Part shown: positions 26,194 to 35,078 of the stretch, piece by piece | How the letters are laid out: every line of letters starts with the position of its first letter | Position numbering within the stretch: position 1 is the stretch's first letter | Assembly (NCBI RefSeq): GCF_041197575.1 | Contig: NZ_JBDKXB010000008.1 | Span: forward strand, 65,153-129,152 | Source: Thioalkalicoccus limnaeus | Lineage (GTDB): Bacteria; Pseudomonadota; Gammaproteobacteria; Chromatiales; Chromatiaceae | Length of the DNA stretch: 64,000 bases | Direction of reading: 5' to 3' | Notes under the pieces: model-generated | What the model saw: only the letters and a program-made list of their open reading frames with translations | The model's database searches: none | Told to the model about the DNA's origin: nothing | Position numbers and translations under genes: made by a program

Positions 26194-27456
26194 ATGAGCA
26201 AGAACATTCAGGCGATTCGGGGCATGCATGACTTGCTCCCGACGCACAGTCCCCTTTGGCAGCGACTCGAAGACGGTGCACGTGAAGTGCTCGAAGGATA
26301 CGGCTACCAGGAGATCCGCACCCCCTTGGTCGAGGTCACGGAACTGTTCAAGCGGTCGATCGGCGAGGTCACCGACATCGTCGAGAAGGAGATGTACAGC
26401 TTCACCGACCGCAATGGCGACAGCCTGAGCCTGCGCCCCGAAGGCACGGCCAGTTGTGTGCGCGCGGCCATCGAGCACGGCCTGCTGGCGCAGCCGCAAC
26501 GCCTCTGGTATCGCGGCCCCATGTTCCGCCATGAGCGCCCGCAGCGCGGCCGCTATCGTCAGTTCCATCAAATCGGCGTCGAGGTCTTCGGGTTGGACGG
26601 CCCCGATATCGATCTGGAGGTGATCCTGTTGACCCGTCGCCTATGGCGCGCGCTCGGCATCGACGGACTGCGACTGGAGATCAACACCCTCGGCGACGCA
26701 CCCGAGCGCGCGGCTTATCGTGATGCGCTGACGGCCTACCTCGGTCGTCACCTCGACCAGCTCGATGAGGACAGCCGCAAGCGGCTGCACACCAATCCGC
26801 TGCGGATCTTGGATTCGAAGGATCCACGAACACAGGCTGTCGTCGCCGATGCGCCGCGACTGATCGACCACCTCGGCGGCACATCACGCGATCACTTCGC
26901 CGCGCTGTGCGCCGGCCTAGACGAGGCCGGACTCGACTACGAACAGAATCCTCGGCTGGTGCGCGGACTCGACTACTACAACCGAACCGTGTTCGAATGG
27001 ACCACCGACGACCTCGGCGCACAAGGGACGGTCTGCGCTGGTGGGCGCTACGACGGCCTGGTCGAACAGCTTGGTGGCCGTGCAACACCGGCCGTCGGCT
27101 TCGCGCTGGGTGTCGAACGGGCGGTCGCTTTGCTCGAGCAACGCGATGATCCGGCCGCACCATCGCTTGATGCCTACCTGGTTGCGGTCGGCGATGCGGC
27201 GCAGGCGCGCGCGATCCAGATCGCCGAAGACCTGCGGGATGCCCTTCCTGGGATGCGGCTGATGTGCCATTGCGGTGGCGGCAGCTTCAAGAGCCAGTTC
27301 AAGAAGGCCGACCGCAGCGGCGCCCAACTCGCGCTGGTGCTCGGCGAGGCCGAGTTGGCCCAGGGGCTGATCGGCGTCAAGCCGCTGCGCGGCACCGGCG
27401 AGCAGGAAACCATCGCGATCCGGGATCTGCCCAAGCGTCTGAAGCGTCTAGACTGA
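26194..27456 (+). CDS. hisS: Histidyl-tRNA synthetase
   Basis: A 420-residue class II synthetase. MSKNIQAIRGMHDLLP is the classic N-terminus and fixes the start at 26194. Motif 2 is around GPMFRHERPQRGRYRQFHQ, the histidine-binding signature is LVRGLDYYNRTVFEW, and motif 3 is in GFALGVERA. A C-terminal anticodon-binding domain follows. Charges tRNA-His in the cytoplasm. Confidence 0.97.
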   Translation: MSKNIQAIRGMHDLLPTHSPLWQRLEDGAREVLEGYGYQEIRTPLVEVTELFKRSIGEVTDIVEKEMYSFTDRNGDSLSLRPEGTASCVRAAIEHGLLAQPQRLWYRGPMFRHERPQRGRYRQFHQIGVEVFGLDGPDIDLEVILLTRRLWRALGIDGLRLEINTLGDAPERAAYRDALTAYLGRHLDQLDEDSRKRLHTNPLRILDSKDPRTQAVVADAPRLIDHLGGTSRDHFAALCAGLDEAGLDYEQNPRLVRGLDYYNRTVFEWTTDDLGAQGTVCAGGRYDGLVEQLGGRATPAVGFALGVERAVALLEQRDDPAAPSLDAYLVAVGDAAQARAIQIAEDLRDALPGMRLMCHCGGGSFKSQFKKADRSGAQLALVLGEAELAQGLIGVKPLRGTGEQETIAIRDLPKRLKRLD

Positions 27457-27534
27457 TGCGCCGCTGCACCCGTCGCGCGGGTCCGGCAACCTGAATCCGC
27501 TCATCGAAACCAATACCAACAGTTGGAGAGATCC

Positions 27535-28167
27535 GTGGCCCGGTACGAAACCGACGAAGAAAAGGTCGAAGCCCTGAAGCGCTGGTGGAAGGAAAACAGC
27601 ACCGCGGTGATCCTCGGCGTCGTCGTCGGTGTCGGCGCGATCGTCGGCTGGCGCGTCTGGGATGGCTATCAGGAAAACCGCGCCCAGTCCGCATCGGCCG
27701 TCTTCGAGCAACTGCTGATGACCGTCGACGCCGGCATCGATCCCGCGGCGGCCTTGGCGCTGACCGAGCGACTCGCCGCCGATTATCGGCCAACCCCCTA
27801 TGCCGCGTTCGGCTTGCTCGTCAAGGCGCGCGTGGCACTGGAACAAGGCGAGATCGACGAGGCCCAGGGGGCCCTGGAAGGGGCCATCGACGCCGCCCGC
27901 GACCCCGCGTTGGCCCGCGTCGCCGCGTTGCGACTGGCGCGCCTGCTCGTATCCGTACAGGATCACGACAGGGCCCTCGCCGTCATCGAGCAGCATGATG
28001 ACCAGGGCTCTTTCAGCGGTGAGTTCGCCGCGCTGCGTGGCGATATCGCCGTTGCGCGGGGCGACATCGAACAGGCCCGCGCGGCCTATCGGCTTGCCCT
28101 CGCCGTCGGCGTCAGTCAAACCCAACTGATCGAGATCAAGCTCGCGGATCTGCCGGAGCCGGGCTAA
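27535..28167 (+). CDS. YfgM-type tetratricopeptide membrane protein
   Basis: A 210-residue protein with a short cytoplasmic N-terminus (YETDEEKVEALKRWWKEN), one membrane helix (about residues 24-42) and a periplasmic domain of TPR-like helices. YfgM of E. coli sits in the same place between hisS and bamB, binds the SecYEG translocon together with PpiD, and affects the Rcs response. GTG 27535 is used because GGAGAG lies five bases upstream. Confidence 0.88.
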   Translation: MARYETDEEKVEALKRWWKENSTAVILGVVVGVGAIVGWRVWDGYQENRAQSASAVFEQLLMTVDAGIDPAAALALTERLAADYRPTPYAAFGLLVKARVALEQGEIDEAQGALEGAIDAARDPALARVAALRLARLLVSVQDHDRALAVIEQHDDQGSFSGEFAALRGDIAVARGDIEQARAAYRLALAVGVSQTQLIEIKLADLPEPG

Positions 28168-28207
28168 GGTAATGATTCCAGAATAAGCGGTACCACATCG
28201 GGCTCCG

Positions 28208-28240
28208 ATGTCGGGATGCGCTGCGCTTTCCCGACCTACG
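28208..28240. repeat. REP-like short palindrome
   Basis: TCGGGA (28211-28216) and TCCCGA (28229-28234) flank TGCGCTGCGCTT, followed by CCTACG. The reverse strand reads GTAGGTCGGGAAAGCGCAGCG, the pattern of short dispersed palindromes found between genes of many Proteobacteria. Only one copy was seen here. Confidence 0.5.
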
Positions 28241-28337
28241 ATTGCGCCGATTATTCTTGAACCGATACGAAGGTGCTGGCTGTCGAATCATGCACCAGCT
28301 CGCGTTGGTCGGCCGCCGTCCACAGAGGTTTACCCCG

Positions 28338-29618
28338 TTGATCGATTTACCCTATCGCTGGCACCCGCCGATCTCCGTCGGCACCCGCTGGGGCCTTGTC
28401 GGCCTGCTGCTGGTCGCACTCGGTGGATGCGGCAGCTTGCCATGGCTCGGCCGCGAGAAGGATCCGAACCCGCCCTCGCCGCTGCCTTCGTTCACGCCCG
28501 AGGCCGAGTTCGCCATCCAATGGCGCCAGGACGTCGGCCGCGGCAGCGACGGACGCCGGCTGCGCCTGGTCCCGGCGCTGTCCGATGGTCGCCTCTATAC
28601 TGCCGATGCGCGTGGTCAGGTCACGGCCATCCAAGCCGCGGACGGTCGCCTCCTGTGGCGCCGCGATCTGAAACGACCCTTCAGCGGCGGGCCGGACGCC
28701 CACGGCGACCGGCTCGTGATCGGTTCGACGAAGGGTGAACTGCTGGCGCTGACGACTGACGACGGCTCGGAACTCTGGCGCGCGCAAGTTACCAGCGAGA
28801 TCCTCTCGATCCCGCGCCTGACCGACGACATGGTCGTCGTGCACACCCTCGACGACCATGTTCTGGGCTTCGACGCCGCATCGGGCGACGAACGCTGGCG
28901 TTTTACCAGCCAGGCACCGGTTCTGATCCTGCGCGGCAGCAGCAGCCCGGTGATCGTCCCATCGGGCGCCATCGTCGGTTTGTCCGGGGGGCGGCTGATC
29001 AAACTGGATCTCGAAGAAGGCGCCCCGCTGTGGACCGTGCGGGTGACCATGCCGACGGGGCGCTCCGAACTGGAGCGGATCACCGATATCGACGCCGATC
29101 CGATCGTCGTCGGCGAGACCCTCTATGTCGGCACCTTCAACGGCGACCTGGCCGCGGTCGACGTCGCATCCGGGGCCGTCCTCTGGCGCCGCACCCTCTC
29201 GATCTATTCGGGCCTGATCGCCGACCGCGATGCGATCTACGTGACCGATGCGCAAGACCATGTGTGGGCGGCCGAGCCCGATTCCGGAGCGGGCCAATGG
29301 CGCCAGGATCAGCTCGCCCATCGCCAATTGAGCCCCCCCGCGTTGCTCGGTGATTGGATCATCGTCGGCGACTTCGAGGGCTATCTGCATGCCCTGGCAC
29401 GCGAGGATGGCCGGCTCGTCGCTCGCCTGCGCGTCGGCCGCGGGCCTATCAGGGCCCGGCCGCTGGCCGTCGATGGCCGTCTCTACGTGTTCGGCGATGA
29501 TGGCACGCTCGCCGCCCTGACGCTCGGCACCGCAGGACGACCCGAACGACCCGCGGGCACTGCCACGCAGGACTCGACGACCCGTTCGACGAGCGACGAC
29601 GGCAACACGGCCAGGTAG
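28338..29618 (+). CDS. bamB: Outer membrane assembly lipoprotein BamB
   Basis: A 426-residue lipoprotein of the beta-barrel assembly machine, an eight-bladed propeller built of PQQ-like repeats (for example GRLLWRRDL, GDERWRF, GAVLWRR). The signal peptide ends in LLLVALGGC. The TTG at 28338 has AGAGG about nine bases upstream and gives a normal-length signal; ATG 28290 is the alternative. The last about 35 residues are a Thr/Ser/Asp-rich tail beyond the propeller. Between yfgM and der, as in E. coli. Confidence 0.92.
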   Translation: MIDLPYRWHPPISVGTRWGLVGLLLVALGGCGSLPWLGREKDPNPPSPLPSFTPEAEFAIQWRQDVGRGSDGRRLRLVPALSDGRLYTADARGQVTAIQAADGRLLWRRDLKRPFSGGPDAHGDRLVIGSTKGELLALTTDDGSELWRAQVTSEILSIPRLTDDMVVVHTLDDHVLGFDAASGDERWRFTSQAPVLILRGSSSPVIVPSGAIVGLSGGRLIKLDLEEGAPLWTVRVTMPTGRSELERITDIDADPIVVGETLYVGTFNGDLAAVDVASGAVLWRRTLSIYSGLIADRDAIYVTDAQDHVWAAEPDSGAGQWRQDQLAHRQLSPPALLGDWIIVGDFEGYLHALAREDGRLVARLRVGRGPIRARPLAVDGRLYVFGDDGTLAALTLGTAGRPERPAGTATQDSTTRSTSDDGNTAR

Positions 29619-29625
29619 AACCACT

Positions 29626-31023
29626 ATGCTTCCCGTCCTAGCGCTCGTCGGCCGCCCGAACGTCGGCAAATCGACGCTGTTCAACCGCCTTACGCGCAGC
29701 CGCGACGCGCTGGTGGCCGATATCCCCGGCCTGACCCGCGACCGTCAGTACGGCATCGGGCGAATCGGGCCTGGCCCTTACCTGGTGATCGACACCGGCG
29801 GGCTCGACGGCGGTGGAGACCAGCTGGTTGCCCTGATGGCCGGCCAGGTTCAGAAGGCGATCGACGAGGCCGATCACATCTTGTTTCTCGTCGATGCCCA
29901 CGACGGGCTCCTGCCGGACGATATCGAGATCGCGTCACGCCTGCGTCGCGAGGGCAAGCCCTTGACCCTGGTCGTGAACAAGACCGATCAGCGTGACCCG
30001 CTGATGGCCATCGCCGATTTCCATCAGCTGGGACTGGGCGAGCCCCTGCCGATTGCCGCGGTCCAGGGCCGCGGCGTCACCGCCTTGATCGAGCAGGTGC
30101 TTGCCGCGCATCCAACCACCGATGAGGCCGCGGCACCCGATGCCGACGACGGGCGCATCCAGGTCGCGATCGTCGGCCGGCCGAACGCCGGGAAGTCGAC
30201 GCTGATCAACCGGCTGCTCGGCGAGGAGCGGGTCGTGACCTACGATAGCCCCGGCACCACCCGCGACAGCATCCATATCCCGTTCGACCATTTCGGACGG
30301 GGCTACACCTTGATCGACACCGCCGGCGTGCGGCGCCGTGCACGGGTCCATGACCCGATCGAAAAATTCAGCATCATCAAGACGCTGCAAGCGATCGCCG
30401 AATGCCATGTGGTGATCCTCGTGCTCGATGCCCGAGCCGGTATCGGCGATCACGACGCGACCCTCGCCGGGCATATTCTCGATAGCGGCCGGGCACTCGT
30501 CGTTGCCGTCAACAAATGGGATGGCTTGACCCCGGAGATGCGCGGATCGGTCAAGAGCGACCTTGCGCGCAAGCTCGCCTTCCTCGATTTCGCCGCCTAC
30601 CACTATGTGTCCGCCTTGCACGGCAGCGGTGTCGGCCTGCTGCTCGACGAGGTCGATCGTGTCCATGCCAATGCGACCCGCGATCTTCCGACACCCGAGC
30701 TTACCCGGTTGCTCGAGGCCGCGGTCGCCGAACACCAGCCGCCGCTCGTCCATGGCCGCCGCATCAAGCTGCGCTACGCCCACCAAGGGGGGCGCAACCC
30801 ACCGCTGATCGTGATCCACGGCAGCCAGACCGACGCGGTCCCCGACAGCTACCGCCGTTACCTGACCAACCGCTTCCGGCGCGCGCTCGACCTGCAAGGT
30901 ACCCCGCTCCGCATCGAATTCCGCACCGGCGCCAACCCCTTTGCCGGCCGCCGCAACAAACTGACGCCCAGCCAGATCAAGAAGCGCCGGCGCCTGCGCG
31001 ACTTCGTCAACCGGCGCCGATAG
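29626..31023 (+). CDS. der: Ribosome assembly GTPase Der (EngA)
   Basis: A 465-residue protein with two tandem GTPase domains. Domain 1 has GRPNVGKST and NKTD; domain 2 has GRPNAGKST, DTAG and NKWD. The C-terminus is a KH-like RNA-binding domain (RRIKLRYAHQGG to TNRFRRALDLQGTPLR). Der acts in maturation of the 50S subunit. Start lies 7 bp after the bamB stop. Ends the ndk-to-der run. Confidence 0.96.
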   Translation: MLPVLALVGRPNVGKSTLFNRLTRSRDALVADIPGLTRDRQYGIGRIGPGPYLVIDTGGLDGGGDQLVALMAGQVQKAIDEADHILFLVDAHDGLLPDDIEIASRLRREGKPLTLVVNKTDQRDPLMAIADFHQLGLGEPLPIAAVQGRGVTALIEQVLAAHPTTDEAAAPDADDGRIQVAIVGRPNAGKSTLINRLLGEERVVTYDSPGTTRDSIHIPFDHFGRGYTLIDTAGVRRRARVHDPIEKFSIIKTLQAIAECHVVILVLDARAGIGDHDATLAGHILDSGRALVVAVNKWDGLTPEMRGSVKSDLARKLAFLDFAAYHYVSALHGSGVGLLLDEVDRVHANATRDLPTPELTRLLEAAVAEHQPPLVHGRRIKLRYAHQGGRNPPLIVIHGSQTDAVPDSYRRYLTNRFRRALDLQGTPLRIEFRTGANPFAGRRNKLTPSQIKKRRRLRDFVNRRR

Positions 31024-31368
31024 CCTCCGGCGTCAGCACGGAGCTGGGACCGGCGAACAGTCTCGCAAGGCCCCCGGGCCTTTGCCCAGGATCGACCCGC
31101 CCTCCCCTAACGACCGCATCAGCCCGCCTGGTGCGATCGCCGCACTTCCCGCCGGGCCACCGCCGGGCTCGCAGCAAGACGGCGCCGCGATCCCGGTCTC
31201 GGCTCGCCGTATGCGGTCGCCCCATCGCAACAAGGTGCGGAAGAAACCTCGCTTTCAGTCGCGCACGGCCTCATTCAGGTATCGTTCACGTCACCGGTGT
31301 TACAAGGCGCTTACCGTTTCACGACAGAGAGATCCGTTGCTCATCATCGGGTCGCGAGGAGACGAACC
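31024..31368. promoter_or_regulatory. Gene-free region before the glycan operon
   Basis: About 345 bp after der. It should hold the promoter of the glycosyltransferase operon. No terminator, repeat or RNA gene could be seen; a GAGGAGA ribosome site precedes the first gene. Confidence 0.35.
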
Positions 31369-32652
31369 ATGTTGTCCAAAGCCGTCCATGACTTCGGGAC
31401 TTCGGTGCGGATCGCCCTGTACTCCCATGACACCATGGGGCTCGGCCATATCCGGCGCAATCTCCTCATCGCCGAGGCGCTGGCACGCTCGTCGCTGCGG
31501 GCGAGCACCCTGATCATCGCGGGTATCCATGAGGCGGGCGCCTTCACGATGCCGCGGGGTGGAGATTGCCTGACGCTGCCCGCCTACCGGAAAGACCGCC
31601 ATGGGGACTATGCGCCGCGTTCGCTCTCGATGCCGACCACCGACCTGATAGCCCTGCGCTCGCAGGTGATTGGAACCGCTCTGAAGAACTTCGCCCCCGA
31701 TTTGTTCATCGTCGATAACGTCCCACGCGGCGCGCTCGGTGAACTGACGCCGGTTCTCGAGCACATGCGGGACCTGGGAAGGACCCGCTGCGTGCTCGGT
31801 CTGCGGGACATTCTCGACGCGCCGGAGCGGGTCCTGGACCAGTGGCAACGCCTGGACAATGAGGCGGCCATCCGGGATCACTACGAGGCCGTCTGGGTTT
31901 ATGGCGACCCCAACATCTACGACGCGATCGAGGAATACGCCTTCCCGTCCGATCTGGCCGCGAAAACCACCTTCACCGGTTACCTCGACCCCACGGCTCG
32001 CCTGATTCCCAGCGACAGCGACACCGACCTGTTCGCTTGCCTCCCAAGGGACCTGCGACAAAAGGGTTTTACGCTGTGCATGATCGGCGGCGGCCAGGAC
32101 GGACTGGCCGTCGCTCAGGCGTTCGCTCAGGCAGACCTGCCAGCCGATGAATACGGGGTGATCGTCACCGGTCCCTTCCTGCCAGCCCTCCAAAAGCAAC
32201 GCCTGCTGGAGCTGGTCGCCGGCAATCCACGCATTCGGGTACTGGAGTTCCTGCCCGAACCGATGCACCTGATGCGACAGGCCCGGCGGGTCATCGCCAT
32301 GGGGGGATACAACACCGTCCAGGAGATCCTCTGCCTCGGCAAACCTGCGCTGCTTGTGCCGCGCGACCGGCCACGGCACGAGCAGACCATCCGTGCCCAG
32401 CGCCTGCGCGAACGGGGCATGCTCGACTTCGTCGCTGTACAAGAGTGCAGACCACGGACGCTGTCGGCCTGGCTCCATCATGTGGCGACTGCTCCGCTGC
32501 CTGCACCGCGCCAGACGCTCGACCGCGATGGTCTCAAACGCCTGCCCACGCTGGCCGCCACCCTGATCGGCGGCCAGCCCATGTATCGGAATCGGACCAT
32601 CCCCGCGCCATCCACCGGGTGGGCAGGAGGACGGCGTTATGTTGCTGCCTAA
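31369..32652 (+). CDS. Predicted glycosyltransferase, MurG/GT28-like (COG4671 type)
   Basis: A 427-residue cytoplasmic protein. The N-terminus YSHDTMGLGHIRRNLLIAEAL is the glycine/His-rich loop of this family, and the C-terminal half carries the GT-B donor site (VIAMGGYNTVQEILCLGKPALLVPR), close to the MurG/GT28 pattern. ATG 31369 follows GAGGAGA. The end overlaps the next gene by 14 bp. Likely first gene of a six-gene operon for an unknown surface or secreted glycan. Acceptor and donor cannot be told. Confidence 0.75.
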   Translation: MLSKAVHDFGTSVRIALYSHDTMGLGHIRRNLLIAEALARSSLRASTLIIAGIHEAGAFTMPRGGDCLTLPAYRKDRHGDYAPRSLSMPTTDLIALRSQVIGTALKNFAPDLFIVDNVPRGALGELTPVLEHMRDLGRTRCVLGLRDILDAPERVLDQWQRLDNEAAIRDHYEAVWVYGDPNIYDAIEEYAFPSDLAAKTTFTGYLDPTARLIPSDSDTDLFACLPRDLRQKGFTLCMIGGGQDGLAVAQAFAQADLPADEYGVIVTGPFLPALQKQRLLELVAGNPRIRVLEFLPEPMHLMRQARRVIAMGGYNTVQEILCLGKPALLVPRDRPRHEQTIRAQRLRERGMLDFVAVQECRPRTLSAWLHHVATAPLPAPRQTLDRDGLKRLPTLAATLIGGQPMYRNRTIPAPSTGWAGGRRYVAA

Positions 32653-33874
32653 GAACCTGCGCGTCGGGTATGTCGTCAAGCGCTACCCGCGTTATTCGGA
32701 AACCTTCATCGTCAACGAGATCCTACAACACGAGGAGGCCGGGCTCCCGATCGACATCTTCGCCTTGCGGCCGGTCCTGGAAAGCCACTTTCAGGACGTG
32801 CTGGCCGCGGTCCGCGCGCCCGTGAGCTACATCCCGGACAAGGTTTCCAAGGCCACGAGCCTCTGGGAGGCGATCAACGCGGCGCGACGCGGATTACCGG
32901 ATTTCTGGACGGCCCTCGACGAACTGGGGGACATCGATGCCGAGGATCTCCTGCAGGCGATCGACCTGGCCCTGCGCGCGCGGGAGCGCGGCGTGACCCA
33001 TTTCCACGCCCATTTCGGCACCGTGGCCGCAACCGTGACCCGCCTGGCCGCGCGTTTCGCCCGGATTCCCTACACGCTCACGCTGCACGCGAAGGATATC
33101 TACCACGTCAGCGTCGATCCGGCGCGCATGCGCGAGAAACTGCGCGACGCCGCTTGTGTGATGACCGTCACGGATTACAACCAACGTTATCTGGCTGCGG
33201 CCTACGAGCACGCGGCACCCAAGATCATCCGCCTCTATAACGGCCTGAATCTGGAGCGCTTTAACTTTAGGCCACCGACTCGAACCGGTCGCGAAATCCT
33301 CGCTGTCGGCCGTCTCGTCGAGAAGAAAGGCTTCGATGTCTTGATCGACGCCTGCGGGATTCTCAGGGACCGGGGCATCGCCTTTTCGTGCCGGATCGTC
33401 GGCGAGGGGGTCGAGCGCGCCACTCTCAGTGCCCGAATCGGGCAACTGAATCTCGGTGCCAAGGTCCGCCTGGTGGGGCCGCAGCCCCATGCCGAACTGA
33501 TCGAAACCTTCCGCGAGGCGGCGGTCGTCGCCGCACCATGCGTCATCGGCGCCGACGGCGACCGCGATGGCCTGCCGACGGTGCTGCTGGAGGCCATGGC
33601 CCTCGGGATCCCCTGCGTCGCCACCGACGTCACAGGGATCCCCGAACTGGTGCGCGACGGCGATACCGGTCTGTGCGTGCCGCAGCGCGATCCGCGCGCC
33701 TTGGCCGATGCCCTCGAACGTCTGCTGGATGATACCGACCTGGGTATCGATCTCGCGGCCCGCGCCCGATGTGTGATCGAGCAGGATTTCGACATCCGCC
33801 GCAACGCCGCGCAGTTGCGGGAATGGTTTGCGGCGGCGCACGAAACAACGGCCGGCCAACGCGAGGATGCCTGA
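32639..33874 (+). CDS. Glycosyltransferase family 4, WcaL-like
   Basis: A 411-residue GT-B enzyme. Markers include YPRYSETFIVNEI at the N-terminus, HFHAHFGTVAATV and LTLHAKDIY (as in colanic-acid-type GT4 enzymes), AVGRLVEKKGFDVLI, and the donor-site EX7E pattern in GLPTVLLEAMALGIPCVAT. AGGAGG lies upstream of ATG 32639 inside the end of the previous gene, so the two are coupled. Retaining transferase expected, probably adding hexose to a lipid-linked acceptor. Confidence 0.85.
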   Translation: MLLPKNLRVGYVVKRYPRYSETFIVNEILQHEEAGLPIDIFALRPVLESHFQDVLAAVRAPVSYIPDKVSKATSLWEAINAARRGLPDFWTALDELGDIDAEDLLQAIDLALRARERGVTHFHAHFGTVAATVTRLAARFARIPYTLTLHAKDIYHVSVDPARMREKLRDAACVMTVTDYNQRYLAAAYEHAAPKIIRLYNGLNLERFNFRPPTRTGREILAVGRLVEKKGFDVLIDACGILRDRGIAFSCRIVGEGVERATLSARIGQLNLGAKVRLVGPQPHAELIETFREAAVVAAPCVIGADGDRDGLPTVLLEAMALGIPCVATDVTGIPELVRDGDTGLCVPQRDPRALADALERLLDDTDLGIDLAARARCVIEQDFDIRRNAAQLREWFAAAHETTAGQREDA

Positions 33875-33875
33875 C

Positions 33876-35078
33876 ATGTGGCGGGTCGCTTATGTCTGTG
33901 CCGATCCAGGCGTGCCGGTATTCGGCACCAAAGGGGCCTCGATTCATGTGCAAGAGGTCGTCCGGGCGCTGCGGCGCGCCGGGGCCGAGGTCACGCTGTT
34001 CGCCACGCGGGTGGGCGGCGCCCCCCCTGCCGACCTGCGCGGGATCGCCGTCCAGCTGCTCCCGGGGTTGCCCTCCGGCGAGCCGGCCGTTCGCGAGCAA
34101 GCGGCACTGGCCGCCAACCAGGCACTGCGCGCGGCTCTGACCGCGCGTGGACCCTTCGACCTGATCTACGAGCGCTACGCGCTCTGGAGTCACGCCGGCA
34201 TGGACCACGCGCGCGAAGCGGGTACGCCGGGCCTTCTCGAGGTCAACGCCCCACTGATCGAGGAGCAGGCCCGGCATCGTGCCCTCGTCCATCGCGACGC
34301 CGCCGAGCGGGTCGCCGCGCGCGCCTTCACCGCCGCCGATGCCCTGGTTGCGGTATCCACCGGCGTGGCCGCCTATCTAGCGACCTATCCCGGTCTTGAA
34401 AGGCGCATCCATATGATCCCCAACGGCGTCGACCCGTTACGTTTCCCCGCCGCGCGCTTCGCGCGACGACCGCCAGCGCGCGAGGACGGCACCTTCACGG
34501 TCGGCTTCGTGGGTACGTTGAAGCCCTGGCACGGCCTCGAGATCTTGATGGACGCCTTCGCCCGGCTGCACGCCCGCCATCCGGACTGCCGGCTCCTGAT
34601 CGTCGGCGAGGGTCCCGAACGTCGGAAGATCGAGGCAACCCTCGAGGACAGGAGGATCGGCTTCGCGGCACGCCTGACCGGGGCCGTGGCCCCGGACCAG
34701 GTACCGGAATACCTGGCGGCGATGGACGTCGGCCTCGCGCCCTATCCGGAGCTGCCGGATTTCTATTTCTCACCGTTGAAGGTCTATGAGTACATGGCGG
34801 CCGCCTTGCCGGTGGTGGCCAGCCGCGTCGGCGATCTGGACCAAATCGTCCAACCCGAGATCACCGGGCTGCTTTGCCCCCCGGGCGATCCAGCCGCGCT
34901 GACAGCGATGCTCGAGCGTCTGCGCGCCGACGCCCCGTTGCGCCGACGTTTGGGCAATGCGGCACGCGCCCGGGCACTGTCCGAATACAGCTGGGATACC
35001 GTCGTCACGCGCATCCTGGATCTGGCGGGCCGCGGATCGTCCCGCACCAGCGAACACCGGGCTGCAAAGCTGGCATGA
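33876..35078 (+). CDS. Glycosyltransferase family 4
   Basis: A 400-residue GT-B enzyme. The N-terminal acceptor domain begins VAYVCADPGVPVFGTKGASIH; GFVGTLKPWHGLEILMDA and the donor-site FYFSPLKVYEYMAAALPVVAS identify GT4. The Gly-Thr-Lys-Gly-Ala-Ser loop near the start is typical of transferases using nucleotide hexoses. ATG 33876, one base after the preceding stop codon and about eight bases after GAGGA, is preferred to ATG 33867. The stop overlaps the ABC transporter start as ATGA. Confidence 0.85.
   Translation: MWRVAYVCADPGVPVFGTKGASIHVQEVVRALRRAGAEVTLFATRVGGAPPADLRGIAVQLLPGLPSGEPAVREQAALAANQALRAALTARGPFDLIYERYALWSHAGMDHAREAGTPGLLEVNAPLIEEQARHRALVHRDAAERVAARAFTAADALVAVSTGVAAYLATYPGLERRIHMIPNGVDPLRFPAARFARRPPAREDGTFTVGFVGTLKPWHGLEILMDAFARLHARHPDCRLLIVGEGPERRKIEATLEDRRIGFAARLTGAVAPDQVPEYLAAMDVGLAPYPELPDFYFSPLKVYEYMAAALPVVASRVGDLDQIVQPEITGLLCPPGDPAALTAMLERLRADAPLRRRLGNAARARALSEYSWDTVVTRILDLAGRGSSRTSEHRAAKLA

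Noticed and set aside
28347..29684. 445-codon open frame antisense to bamB
   Set aside because: No start context or domain; bamB on the plus strand is certain.
31300..32679. 459-codon open frame antisense to the first glycosyltransferase
   Set aside because: No motifs; glycosyltransferase motifs on the plus strand are clear.
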